The translations under genes and the position numbers were made by a program. Shown one piece after another: positions 32,779-43,588 of a DNA stretch of 64,000 nucleotides. Origin of the DNA: Cryptomeria japonica (lineage: Eukaryota; Streptophyta; Pinopsida; Cupressales; Cupressaceae); NCBI RefSeq assembly GCF_030272615.1, contig NC_081407.1:376892877-376956876 (forward strand), read 5' to 3'. The first letter of the stretch is position 1. Every line of letters begins with the position of its first letter. Below the pieces are notes generated by a model. That model was not told the DNA's origin. It saw only the letters and a list, made by a program, of their open reading frames with translations, and did no database searches.

Positions 32779-33720
32779 TGTTGGTATTCTACACTCACAT
32801 GAGAATGGTTGATCTTGTTATTGATGGAAACCAACCGGTAACAGGATTCTACAGGTTCACCAGCAATGCAGACATCATCTATCAACACCAGCATGCACAA
32901 CAAGTTCATTCATTGGCATCTAGTTTACACCAACAATGAAGCATACCAACACTCAGGCCGACATGAGACAAAGTTTTGTTTATATGAATTATATTGTAAT
33001 GTAATTAATTATTTGTAAGACGACATGATGTATTGTAAAGACTCATATATGTATGAGATCTTATAGGTTATTTTGATATAGAAAATATACATAATAGAAG
33101 AGAGGCGATTATGTAATAGATCATAGAAGATAGGTTATGTGAGCGAATTTCATTCACCGGCAAGGTTTTTGGTTATGGTTTCTGACAGTGCTTAAACTGG
33201 TACTGAATCAACCATTGTAGATGCTATTTTGAGCAGTATATTGTCTTGGATTTAATTATCCATTTTGTGGTCAGTGAGACTCTTTCATTGAGCAGTGAGC
33301 TCTAGGCTGTTGGCCTTCTTGCATGTGCAGGCCCCTATTGTAAATAATATTTATTCATATTGGACAGTGAGTAAATATTGTGGGTCACAAATCCCATCGA
33401 GGTTTTTCCCTTACCAGGTTTCCTCGCCAAAATATCTTGTGTTATGGTGTGCATTTATGTTGTATCTGTTATTTCTCTTTACAACACTATTTCTTGTTTA
33501 CCGATACATTAATTTGGGTTGCAAAGTTATAAATAAGTTCAAATATTCCATTAACCGGATAGACATTGATTCACCACCACCCCCCCCCCCCCCCCCCCCC
33601 CCCGCTCTCAGTGTCTTTGGGACTGTCATTGCATCTAACACACACCACAAACAACAAACAAAGAAAATGATCATGCCCATCCCAACTCCTCTAGTCACTT
33701 GTGGACATCCTTGAGTAGCA
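32779..33720 (+). repeat. Copia LTR and leader remnant inside Tat B 3' region
   Basis: A possible LTR start TGTTGGTATTCTACAC lies at about 32779. The U5-like phrase GGTTTTTCCCTTACCAGGTTTCC, given in part as GGTTTTTCCC + TTACCAGGTTTCC, at about 33399 and the following CTCGCCAAAATATCTTGTG are typical of plant copia LTRs. GATTCACC(C)n then CTCTCAGTGTC at 33569-33615 matches the leader type seen after copia LTRs. No gag or pol follows. Ends were not resolved and no target duplication was found. Confidence 0.5.
33577..33603. repeat. Poly-C tract
   Basis: An uninterrupted run of about 27 C after CACCAC, so the minus strand holds a G-run able to form quadruplexes. The length is likely unstable and may be uncertain in the assembly. 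Confidence 0.8.
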
Positions 33721-34049
33721 TAGAAACATGACCTATCGCCAAATGATAAAAGATAAAGACTAACTATGACAAAATTCGGCAGCCATATTGATTTGTGTCT
33801 TTGCTTTGATTGTTTGATATGATGGTTGATAATATCTGATCTTAGAAAATGTGGACCTCGTTTAATATTGACCTGTCTGATTTCAAGTGTATCCTCTTCT
33901 GGTTAAGACAAGATAATGATCACTTGATATGGATAGTTGATACAATTGATAAGATAACTTGATTGATTTGATTGCGGATTGTTGTATCCTTTGTTAACTT
34001 CATGTGAAGAATTTGTTGGATATCTGCTAGGGTGTTTGATTCTCGTGAG

Positions 34050-34270
34050 ATATTTTATTGCAAGTTTTTTAATTGATTTTGATTGATTTTGTGCTTTTTT
34101 TAGGATCATATTTGAATGTTTTTAGTTGATTTTTTCAAGACTTTTTTTTGTTTTTGATTGATTTTTTCAAGATTTTTTATGCCTTTTAGGGATTTTTTAA
34201 GGACTTTTTATGCTTTTTAGGGATTTTTTCAAGACTTATTATGCTTTTTTGGGGTATTTTTTCAGCTATG
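34050..34270. repeat. Short tandem repeats in Tat B 3' region
   Basis: About five imperfect units of roughly 30-40 bp built on GATTTTTTCAAGACTT and TTATGCTTTTTAGG. Tandem repeats between pol and the 3' LTR are characteristic of Tat-lineage elements. Confidence 0.65.
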
Positions 34271-35422
34271 CCCCTAGTATGCAAACCTGTTATGATATGA
34301 TGATTAATAGAATACAAGTAGAAAAGATGAAATTTTTGATATGAAACTATGTTATGCAATATGATGTGCTGGATGAAAATGCATTTTCTATTTGGACAAT
34401 GATGATTTTATGCATTTATCATTGTGTTATACATTGATTGTTTTGAAGGTATAAAGCATTTTAGAGATAGGCATTCATTTGATTGTCAAGAACCCTTGGA
34501 CCACCCACCTTAACACACTGAGTAACTAAGATTTGTAAATGGATACACGAAAAACTTTCCCATTGGTTCCTTAAAGTTTTGGTCTTCTTTTGCCTATGTG
34601 TGTGTAATTGAATTTATTATAGATCTTATGATCATGGAAGACCCTTAGCATCCTATGTGACTATCTACGTAGTCTATTTTGACTTCAAAAGCATCCTGGA
34701 TAGAGCCTCACTTCTAGTGAACATCTATAGCCCTGACGAGGTTATCACTGTAATCTCTTGAATATTACTCTATTGCCAGCAGGCATCCATATCCCAGATG
34801 GAGTTACTCGCATGTTCCCATAGCCAAGCTTTTATTGCACTTTTGATGCATGATATTTCAATTATATATCTTTGTTATTTTTATTTTGATAGATATGTAA
34901 ACATAGCTATATTTTCTCTTTTATCTCTTGCATTGTCTTGTAAGTAATGAAACCTACATGGGTGTGACAATTGCAGCAACGTTGAAGCATAATTTTGGAT
35001 TTTTTACTAGCCACATGATCAACTAGGTATCTTTAATAATTTAGAGCAACTATTTAATGTGTGAGATATAACAATTGATAGACTTGGGAGACAAGGCATA
35101 ACAGTGAAACTTCTACCCAACCATAGACAAAGCCTAACCACAAGGTGATGTTGAAGATGATTGACCTTAGGTTTTGAAATCTTCCTGTTCGAGTATCTAA
35201 GAAATGAGATAACCTTTGCTTATTTCATGTGAAGACAGGTGACTTAACTGAGACAATCACCTTGTTTTATTGATGTAACTATATGTGAATGTAGTGATTA
35301 TATGTAGTGACATGCAGTGAAAATTGTGAATATGATGCATTTGAAAAGAAACTATATGCAATGCACTACTTTTAAGAAATGATATGCAAATGTAGAAAAT
35401 TAAACCTAAACCAACCCAACCC
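34271..35422. other. Tat B 3' untranslated region, no gene
   Basis: Between the end of integrase and the tandem repeats; no open frame with family resemblance. A few CATCTATAG- and GATGGAGTT-like phrases only. Confidence 0.5.
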
Positions 35423-36750
35423 TTAGATGTAGTATCGTTTAAGGTGCATTCTATTTATAGGATCAAAGAGTGGACCTCCCTCCATGGTATCCAAATCATA
35501 TGCTCCATTTTCAATGACCCTTGTTATTATGAAAAGACCCTTACTAATTAGGATTGATTTTCCTGGCTTTTCATGCTCTGCTAGGTTTCTTTGATTCCCT
35601 TTGAGAAATAGATCTCCCACTTCAAATTTTCTTGGCCTTACTCTTTTATTGTAAATCCTTCCCATTATGTTCTAATAGCCTTGTAAGTGATTCAATGAAA
35701 TCTATCACTTTTCATCGAGCATTTCTAGCTCTTGCAATCTTGCAACTCGATAGTCTTCCTCTGATATGATGTGTTTCAGGGAAACTCTTAGAGAAGGTAG
35801 TTCTATTTCAATCAAGGCATAATAGTTTTTGAACCATAGACCAAGCTGTATGGTGTAGCACCTGTGGTTGTGCGAACACCTGTTCTATATGCTCATAGTG
35901 TGGGATTCAACTGTAGATGCCAGTCCTGTCCTGCTTCATTGACAACTTTCTTCAAGATTTTCAATATTGTTTTGTTAGTTGCCTCTGCATGTCCATTAAT
36001 TTATTGGTAGTATGGAGTTGCAAATATTTGTTGAATCTAGAATTGATCACACAGTTCACACATTTCTTGATTCTTGAACGAATGCCCATTATCTGTTGCT
36101 ATACACATTGGGACTCCATACAGGTAGATGATATAGTTAATCATGAATTTAGCTATCTACTTTCTAGTGGTGTTTGTTAGAGGGATTGCCTCAACCCATT
36201 TTATGAAATATTCGGTAGTTGTTAGAATGAACTTGTGTCCATTGAAAGAAGTAGGATTAACTTTGCCAACAAGATCTAGCCCCCATTATGAGAATGACCA
36301 TGGTAATGTGATAGGTTGGATATCCTGAGAAAGTGCATGAATAAGATCCCCATGTACCTGGCATTGTCTATATTTATGTACATATCTATAAGCCTCCTTT
36401 TCCATATTAGGATAGTAATATCTAGTTCTTAGTAGTTTCTTTTCTAGTGCAGGACCACTAGAATGTGCACCACAAATCCTGTCATGTACCTCTTTTAAGG
36501 GAAGTTGTGCTTCTTCGGAATTTAAAAATTTAAGAAGTGTCTCGTCAAGGATTTTTCTATACAATGTGTCAGCAATGATGGCATGTCTGGATGCTTGACG
36601 AATGATGGTTTTTCTTTGATTTCTTGATAATTCAAGAGACACATACTGATCATGTAGGTATGCATATATCTCATTATACCATGAGGATTTAGGACCCACA
36701 ATCACATACACATATTCAAATGATGGAATCTCATATGTCGGTACCATCAA
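35423..36750 (-). pseudogene. int: Tat B integrase
   Basis: In minus order: the HHCC zinc region (EVHDRICGAHSSGPALEKKL ... YVHKYRQCQVHGD), where the first Cys of the C-x2-C pair is Tyr; the core with WGLDLVGKVN (first Asp), IATDNGHSFKN (second Asp) and NGHAEATNKTILK (Glu); then the C-terminal module RKFEVGDLFL ... GAYDLDTMEGGPLFDP ... HLKRYYI, the usual Tat polyprotein end. Stops occur after WSFS, in TTRK-stop-IAKF, after CDQF and elsewhere. The D,D,E triad survives but the enzyme is dead because of the stops and the lost Cys. It would insert the cDNA in the nucleus. Confidence 0.85.
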
Positions 36751-37168
36751 TTGCTCTACTAAGAATTCTAACTGAGTTTCATTGCTGGGCATGTCCAGGA
36801 GAGACCCCACTCTAGTCATTGCATCAACTACCTTGTTTTGCATCCTTGGAATCTGCTCAAAAGTGATGTGGCTGAAGTGTTGCTTGAAATATTCTACCAT
36901 ATGTTTATAAGGCATTAGTTTATCATCTTTAGTGTTGTAATCGTCATTGACTTGATTGACGTTTAGTTGGGAATCACCATAAACCTATAGCTATATTATC
37001 TTCCACCGTATGATAGTGAAGTCCTATGATGAGAGCCTCGTATTCAACTATATTATTTGTGCAAGGAAAGTTGATTTTGAATGAAATTGGAATTGAATCA
37101 CTCCGAGGAGTGATAAAGAGAATTCTGGCACCTACTCCATGATTTGTGTAGGAACCATCAAAGTACAA
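36751..37168 (-). pseudogene. Tat B second (additional) RNase H
   Basis: YFDGSYTNHGVGARILF (first catalytic Asp), NNIVEYEALIIGLH (Glu), then after a frame change VYGDSQLNVNQVNDDYN (Asp), and PRMQNKVVDAMTRVGSL at the end. This is a complete second RNase H following the ordinary RT-linked one, a hallmark of the Tat lineage of plant Ty3/gypsy elements. One frameshift near 36970 splits it. Confidence 0.8.
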
Positions 37169-37171
37169 TTT

Positions 37172-38470
37172 TCAACTGGTGCATGCTGCCAATATGAACA
37201 TAGACTCATTAGGAAAATCTATCAATAGAGGGTGACTGTCTTGTAAAGGAGCTTCCACCAATTGATCTGTTATAAATTGACCCTTAACTGCTTTTTTCTC
37301 CACATATTCTATGTTAAACTCACTCAACATCATGACCCACTTGGCCAACCTTCCAGTTAATGTTTCTCTGATCAAAAGGTACTTAAGAGGATCAAAGTTT
37401 TTAATGAGATAAAATTTATGGCTTAGCATATAGTGTCTAAGCTTCTGGGATGTGAAGATCATTGCTAAACAGGCCTGTTATATGGGAGTGTAATTAAGCT
37501 CATATCCAATAAGTGTTCTACTGATATAGTAGATTGCTCTCTCCTTCCCTTGGTCATCATATTGTGCCAAGAGGGCTCTCAAAGATGAATTTGTTGCTGA
37601 TATATACAGTAGTAAAGGTTTGTGTGGAATAGGTGTAACTAACACTGGTGTAGTCAAAAGATAATCTTTCAAAGAATGGAATGCTTCTTGGCACTGATTT
37701 GTCCATTCAAAGGTGACTCCTTTCTTAGGTAAGTGCTGAAATGGGTGACATTTATTTGCTAGTTGTGCAATGAAAGTTTTTATGGACTGCAATCTTCTTT
37801 GTAATCCCCTTAACTACTTAAGCGTTGATGGTGATGATATTTCAATAATTGCTTTGACCTTTGATAGATCTACCTCAATTTCTCCGTTAAAAATAATGGA
37901 ACGTAGAAGTTTGTCGGTTGTGACACCAAACATACACTTCATTGGATTTAACCTAACATTATATTGTTCTAATCGGTCAAATATCTTAGCAAGAACATCA
38001 AGATGACCCTCTCCCATTTTTTATCTGGCAAGTAGATTATCAACATAATCCTCCATGATATTATTTATCATGTCATGAAATAATGTCATTGTAGCTCTTT
38101 GATAAAATTTCCCCAACATTCTTAAGATCAAAAGGCATGGTGTTCCAACAATATGTTCCCCTTGAATAGTTAAATGTTGTTTTGTATTGGTCCTCTGGTG
38201 CAATCCTTAGTTAGTTATAACTTGAGAAACCATCCATAAGAGAGAGCATTTCATTCCTAGCGGTCCAGTCAACAACCATGTCTATATTGGGAAGTCAGAA
38301 GTCATCCTTGGTAAAAGGTTTATTCAAATCCTTGAAATTCATACGGATTCTTATACCCCCAACAGGTTTAGTTACAGGTACTAGATTTGATATCAATTTT
38401 ACATAGTCAATGGGTCTTATAAATCCCACATCTAGTAGTTTTTGTAGTTCTACTTTTACCAACAAGTTGA
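37172..38470 (-). pseudogene. pol: Tat B reverse transcriptase and RNase H
   Basis: RT: TLFHDMINNIMEDYVDNLLA at about 38030-38090, where the catalytic YVDD is YVDN. Then LEQYNVRLNPMKCMFGV, IEVDLSKVKAI and the connection GVTFEWTNQCQEAFHSLKDY, with RNase H text LLLYISATNSSLRALLAQYD, AIYYISRTL, LRHYML and GRLAKWVMMLSEFNIEY. The N-terminal fingers (38203-38470) match window positions 1-371. Several stops (for example after NLLAR and after YTPI). The Asp to Asn change alone would abolish polymerisation. Confidence 0.85.
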
Positions 38471-38489
38471 TCTACAGACCATGTATCTT

Positions 38490-39656
38490 TCAAAGTTTTT
38501 GTTTGTATGACTTAATTCTTGGTAACAATGGTAAGTGGTGTAGAACCAATTTTGGGTCCAACCCTGGCATATCGAAATATGACCAAGAAAAGTTGATTGG
38601 TCTTTGTCTTAAGAATTGGAAAAAGTTGTCTTTCTCTTTAGGATTTAATGATTCAACCAAGTGTATCCTATGTATGACTTCAACCTCTCTCATATTGACT
38701 TCTTCTATCTTTTCAACAAGTAATGAAAAAATTTCTTGGTTAATGAGAAGATCATTTAGCTTTCTTTTTCCCATGTCTATTTTATTAGGATCTTGTGATG
38801 TAGAAGAGATTTCTTCTCCAAAGTATGCTATTCAGTCAAAGTCTCTTGAAAATCCAAATTTATGATCATCATAAGGAAATCCATCTCTAATACCTAGGAA
38901 CTCTACTATAGCTTTGTCATTTTCAAACTAATCCAGATGTGGTGGTTTCTCTAATCATTAAGTGTGGATGGATAAGACATAAATCCTTACTCTCTTATGT
39001 GTGAGGTGTTTCTGATATTATACATACTCGGTTGTCATAAACATACTTTATTGACACAATTGGATCTAGTTATTTATCTTCATATATAATGCCATTATCC
39101 ACAGGTGATTGATTGTCATAAGCTCTATATGCTGAATATGTGCTACAACTATGAGTAGACATGAATTCATAATCATGAGAGTTAGTTATGCTTTCAATGT
39201 ATGTCTTAATATCCGATCCATCTTAATTTAGTTCATCACATTCCTCAATAGGAGAAAGAGAAGTTTTGACAATATTAAAAAATAGTGGGACATTGCTATA
39301 TATGACTTGTAGATCCTTGTTTTGTTGTAGAAAAATCCCTCATTTTTGGTATAAGGCATTCTAGTCTTTCTATGGTTGAATCACTCGCTGGCGCTAAACC
39401 CGTTCTATCATTATGTTGGCATGTGAAGATATTGCAAGTCCCATATCACTAGATGGTACTATATTTGTATCTTGGATGAAAAGCTGGAAGCTCTCGATAA
39501 CTGACTCATCAATAGGGTTGTCTTCAGTTAATTCACTTCTTTGAGGTAATGGGACAAACACCACTATTGAAGAATTGCTTTGAGGTGTTGATTTAGAATC
39601 CTATGTAGGTCTATTTAATATATCTAGTGTATGTTGTCTAGCCTTTGATACTTTTG
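38490..39656 (-). pseudogene. Tat B polyprotein linker
   Basis: Decayed counterpart of 396-1510. The open part (38774-38490) reads MGKRKLNDLLINQEIFSLLV and ends YFDMPGLDPKLVLHHLPLLP before RT. No domain recognised; a small deletion near 38955 relative to Tat A. Confidence 0.55.
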
Positions 39657-39857
39657 TTATGTGTTATATCCTAAACCTTGATTCTTTGGTTTCTCCTGAG
39701 GTAAAACAGGTTCTATTCTTCCTTGTCTTTGTGGTCCCAAGCTCGTTGTACCATCATAGCCATGTTTCGGCAACATTTTGAAACCATTTCCGTATTGATC
39801 CAAAGGAAGCTTGACTATAGTCATGTCATCTTCTTCTCTGTATATCCATTGGTTCAC
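39657..39857 (-). pseudogene. Tat B G-patch-like segment
   Basis: PKHGYDGTTSLGPQRQGRIE then GLGY. It keeps the G-Y pair expected of a G-patch better than the Tat A copy. Frame closes early through a one-base loss near 39662. Confidence 0.5.
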
Positions 39858-40219
39858 ATCTTCATCTAGAGATTCATCTTGTAAATCTCCCTATCTAATG
39901 AATGAGCATGAGTTTTAATATCTAACTATCTCTTTCCCTTTGTCTTGTCTACTTAGAGTAGATTGAGGTTTCCCAAAAGATCTTGGAGAGATATAATTGC
40001 CTAACTATTGGTGCCTTTGCAATGGAATACTCCCCACATCCCACTTCTTTGATTTGCAAAGAAAGTGTCGTAGGTACATACGAGGTGTAGAATTATGTGT
40101 ATTAGTGTTTTCTAATGACTCCAATTGTGATATGAGCGGAGCTGCTTGGTTAATAGGTACTTGGTTATAAACACTTTCCTTCAAGTAATTACAATGTTGG
40201 AACGTATTTGGGTCAACAT

Positions 40220-40634
40220 TGTTAGAGTATTTGGGTATTTACTTAATTAATTAAATAATATTTTTTTAATTATTTAAGTTACCTTTATCTCTTTTACACT
40301 TAAGCTAACTTTAGGTGCATAATAATTAATTCTTTTATTAATTATTATGTGCAAACCTAGGTTTTCCTTTTTAGGGTTTCTTGACCTATTAAAGGTTGAG
40401 TTCATTCTTTTCATTGTAAGAAGAAGAAGGTTTTTTACATTACACATTTTGTGAATATTGAGCTCCCTCTTTTTGAGCATATTTTCTGTGTATTTCTTTC
40501 TTCTATGATTTGCTTCCTTGCTTCTCCTTGTAATAGGTTTTTCAGCTTGCAAAGATCATTTGGGCAACTGTAATCTGTATGAGTGCCCTCAAATGACACT
40601 ACTCGAATCAGAAGGAAAACAAAGACAAACAACA
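40220..40634 (+). repeat. Left LTR of the copia-like element
   Basis: 415 bp, TG...ACA, ending directly at the PBS. Its last 65 bp (40569-40633) occur again inverted at 42141-42205. Confidence 0.75.
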
Positions 40635-40646
40635 TGGTATCAGAGC
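40635..40646 (+). other. PBS, initiator-Met tRNA type
   Basis: TGGTATCAGAGC, complementary to the 3' end of plant initiator tRNA-Met, the usual primer of Ty1/copia elements. Confidence 0.9.
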
Positions 40647-40919
40647 TTCAGATCTGTAGCTATCTGTTCTTGTTTTGAGATTTTCTGCATTGGAAGTAGA
40701 TCTGGGGTTTCAGAATTTTTTTTATGCACCTAGGGATAGACCTTTTTTCTGAGCACTTTGGGCCTAAACCAACCTCACCATCGTGCTTAGATGGCCCGAA
40801 AACCACTATGGTCATATAAAATTTGACCTATTTTGGTTCTTGAGCCTCTAGGAGTATTTTTTTCTCAGATCTAGGTCATACGGCCCTGGCATGCAGCTTT
40901 CTTTGGCCCTCGCCGACAA

Positions 40920-41290
40920 CTCTCCCCAGTGGCCCTACTCTCTCCCGGCCCCGCCACCGCGCTCCGCTCCTGGCCCGCTGCTAGACGTTGCCTCTCCCGG
41001 CCCCACTGCCACGCTCAGCTCATGACCTTCCTCCACCGCTACTCCTTAGCCCAGCCCAGCCATTGCCGGCCTCCCTGCGGCCCCCGCCACCCGGCCCGGC
41101 CTTGCCGCCGCTGCAGCCCCCACTGCTGCCCGACCTAGACCCACCGCCTGCAGTGCCCATTAGCCTCACCGTCGTCGGAAACTGCCGCCTAGCCACTAGA
41201 GCTCCTCTCGGCCACCAGAGCACCACCCGTCCGCCACCGGAGTGCCGCTCCCTGGCCACTGCCGCTCGAACAGCCACCAGACTACCCTTT
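40920..41290. other. GC-rich island in the copia-like element
   Basis: About 370 bp of CCGCC/GCCCGGCC-rich DNA in otherwise AT-rich surroundings, open in several frames on both strands (Pro/Ala/Arg-rich on plus, Gly-rich on minus). No family recognised; composition alone explains the open frames. Confidence 0.5.
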
Positions 41291-42484
41291 CCTCTTGTTT
41301 TGAAGGGGGGTTTGTTTTTTGGCCATATATTGGGTATACAGAGTCATTTTTTTGAAAACGAATAGGCATCAGAAAGCTGGTTCCGAGCCGGACCTCGTCA
41401 TGTTGGTAATTTTTTCCATTTTTTTTTGTTTGAATGTGTTTTTTTCAAGTCAAATTGAGGTCTCTTTTTTGTACTCCAGGAGACTTAGAATGAGCATCTG
41501 AACTCCGTTTTTCAAAAAAATTAAATTTTGGAAAGTGTGTGCTGTGTACTTTCTAGCCATATGAGTTTTATTTCTAGATTATACTCCATGCATATTTTAT
41601 TCAGTTTTTTTCTTTTCAGCACTCTGGTGGATATTGTGGTTGTTTCAGGTCCTGGGATCTCTTCTCTGAGTAGGATGTCTCTATTTTGGTTCTCATTTCT
41701 ATTTCCAGTTTTCTTATCATTGTAGCATTGTATTTATGCAAACGCACTGAGATAAAGTTCCATCATGCATTGTTTACTTGGGATCATGCACATCTTGTGG
41801 CTTATTGTGCATGCACTACTTATAAAGTGCCATGAGGGGGTTGATGTTTGAATCTTGTTTGCCATCTTCCATTGTCTAGTGAGTGTTCCTTCCATGACAT
41901 TCACCTCATGATGTGTGTCAAGTGAGTGTTCCTTCCACGACACTATGTACTTTCTTTGCACCCTTGATGTTCCTGGTTCTTCGTCGTGCAGTTCTTGTTG
42001 GCCATTCTTTTCAGTGTACTTGTCCCTCTCTCTTTTCAGCATTATGGGGAGGTTTGTCTTGTTGGTTCTAATGCTTCCTTGGTTCAATTGACCAGCTCTT
42101 CAGGCTTTGGTGTCTCATGCCATCTGTATCTTTGAGTTCAGTTGTTTGTCTTTGTTTGCCTTCTGATTTGAGTAGTGTCATTTGAGGGCACTCATACAGA
42201 TTACAATCTTTTCTACCTGGTCATGTTCTATTTTAGTGGAGGTTCTTCAGATCAGCAGTTATTCTTTGACAGAGTTTGTAGGTTCTTCATGCTTCAGTGG
42301 TGTTCTTTTCCATCTCTTTTCAGAGTAGAGTTTTGTTCCCACATGGTTTTCTCTATTTCTCCAGTTCATAAAGATTTCATTGTATTTGGGTACCTGATCA
42401 AGCCTTGTTGCCGGGACCCATCTTTATTGCTTTCAGTAACTGTTCTAGGTTTTAGCTTCTCCCTAAGTCTAGCTTAAGGGGGGG

Positions 42485-42862
42485 TGTTAGAGTATTTGGG
42501 TATTTACTTAATTAATTAAATAATATTTGTTTAATTATTTAAGTTCCCTTTATCTCTTTTACACTTAATCTAATTTTAGGTGCGTAATAATTAGTTCTTT
42601 TATTAATTATTATGTGCAAACCTAGGTTTTCCTTTTTAGGGTTTCTTGACCATTAAAGGTTGAATTCATTCTTTTCATTGTAAGAAAAAGAAGGTTTTGT
42701 ACATTACACATTTTGTGAATATTGAGCTCTCTCTTTTTGAGCATATTTTCTGTGTATTTCTTTCTTCTGTGATTTTTCTTCCTTGCTTCTCCTTGTAACA
42801 GGTTTTTTAGCTTGCAGAGATCATTTGGGCTCCTGTGGTGTTGTATTTTCTCAACTCCAATA
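42485..42862 (+). repeat. Right LTR of the copia-like element
   Basis: Matches the left LTR from its start to about 42832 with few differences, then diverges (CTCCTGTGGTGTTGTATTTT) and ends at the target duplication. Confidence 0.75.
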
Positions 42863-42867
42863 AACAT

Positions 42868-43260
42868 GTATTGTGATCTCAATGCCATTCTACGGAAATC
42901 TGACACATTGATGAAATGTCAATGGTACGACCTGCATGACATGAATCCATGGGCGCCCTAGCAACATGTTATAACCGAGCTCTCTATCCAATACTGTGGT
43001 ATGTAACATCAATTGTAATACGTCCTACTTGTACTAGTAGAATAACCATGCCTTTTGACAGGTGTTTCTCATTATCATATGCTTTGATGTTTATTCTCTT
43101 TGTGGGATCACTATGAAACTCAAAATAGCCCAATGCTTTGATCAATTTGAGTGTCCATATGTTGAGACAAACTCCTCCATATATAAATACTCTTCTAACC
43201 TTTTTCTTATCTATATACACCTCTAGGTGTAGATGATCATTATGTAAAGCCCTGTCTATA
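42868..43260 (-). pseudogene. pro: Tat B aspartic protease (catalytic Asp lost)
   Basis: Reads KKKVRRVFIYGGVCLNI: the active-site Asp of Tat A (VFIDGG) is Tyr here. Then TLKLIKALGYFEFHSDPTK and KAYDNEKHLSKGMVILLVQV. The C-terminal LLG...WIHVMQ block is displaced by frameshifts near 42990. Catalytically dead. Confidence 0.8.
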
Positions 43261-43588
43261 GGAACATCTCACTCTGTGAAAGCAATATGGGTAGAAGCAG
43301 CCAAATTTTCCACCATAGATTGGAAAGTGTTTTCATCTATGTCACATTCCACAACTAAATCTTGAAGAGCCTTATTTAGAATAGCTCTGTGATTTGGCAA
43401 TATTTGTAGCAACTCAAAAAGTGATATTTGTGCAGGGGTCTTTTTCAACTAATCAGCCACATTGTAACTTCCTGTTGTTTGAGGAGGGTTCTAGAAGGTA
43501 CTCCTTGTAAGGTAAATTTTGACAGGCGCGTGATTACTACACAATCTCTATCTCTTAGGTTTATAGTGATGGTAGCAAATATCTCATC

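Larger units (their letters stand above)
40220..42862 (+). mobile_element. Small copia-like LTR element, non-autonomous, inserted in Tat B
   Basis: Direct LTRs start TGTTAGAGTATTTGGG at 40220 and 42485. An iMet-type PBS TGGTATCAGAGC (40635-40646) follows the left LTR and a purine tract AAGGGGGGG (42476-42484) precedes the right one. Flanking AACAT at 40215-40219 and 42863-42867 matches the empty site in Tat A (2128-2134 region). The 1.8-kb interior has no gag or pol frames and holds a GC-rich island at 40920-41290. The LTR 3' ends differ: the right LTR lacks the last about 65 bp of the left one and has another 30 bp instead. Confidence 0.8.

Noticed and set aside
40929-41365. Pro/Ala-rich and Gly-rich frames in the GC island
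   Set aside because: Open in several frames on both strands because of the CCG-rich composition; no evidence of translation.
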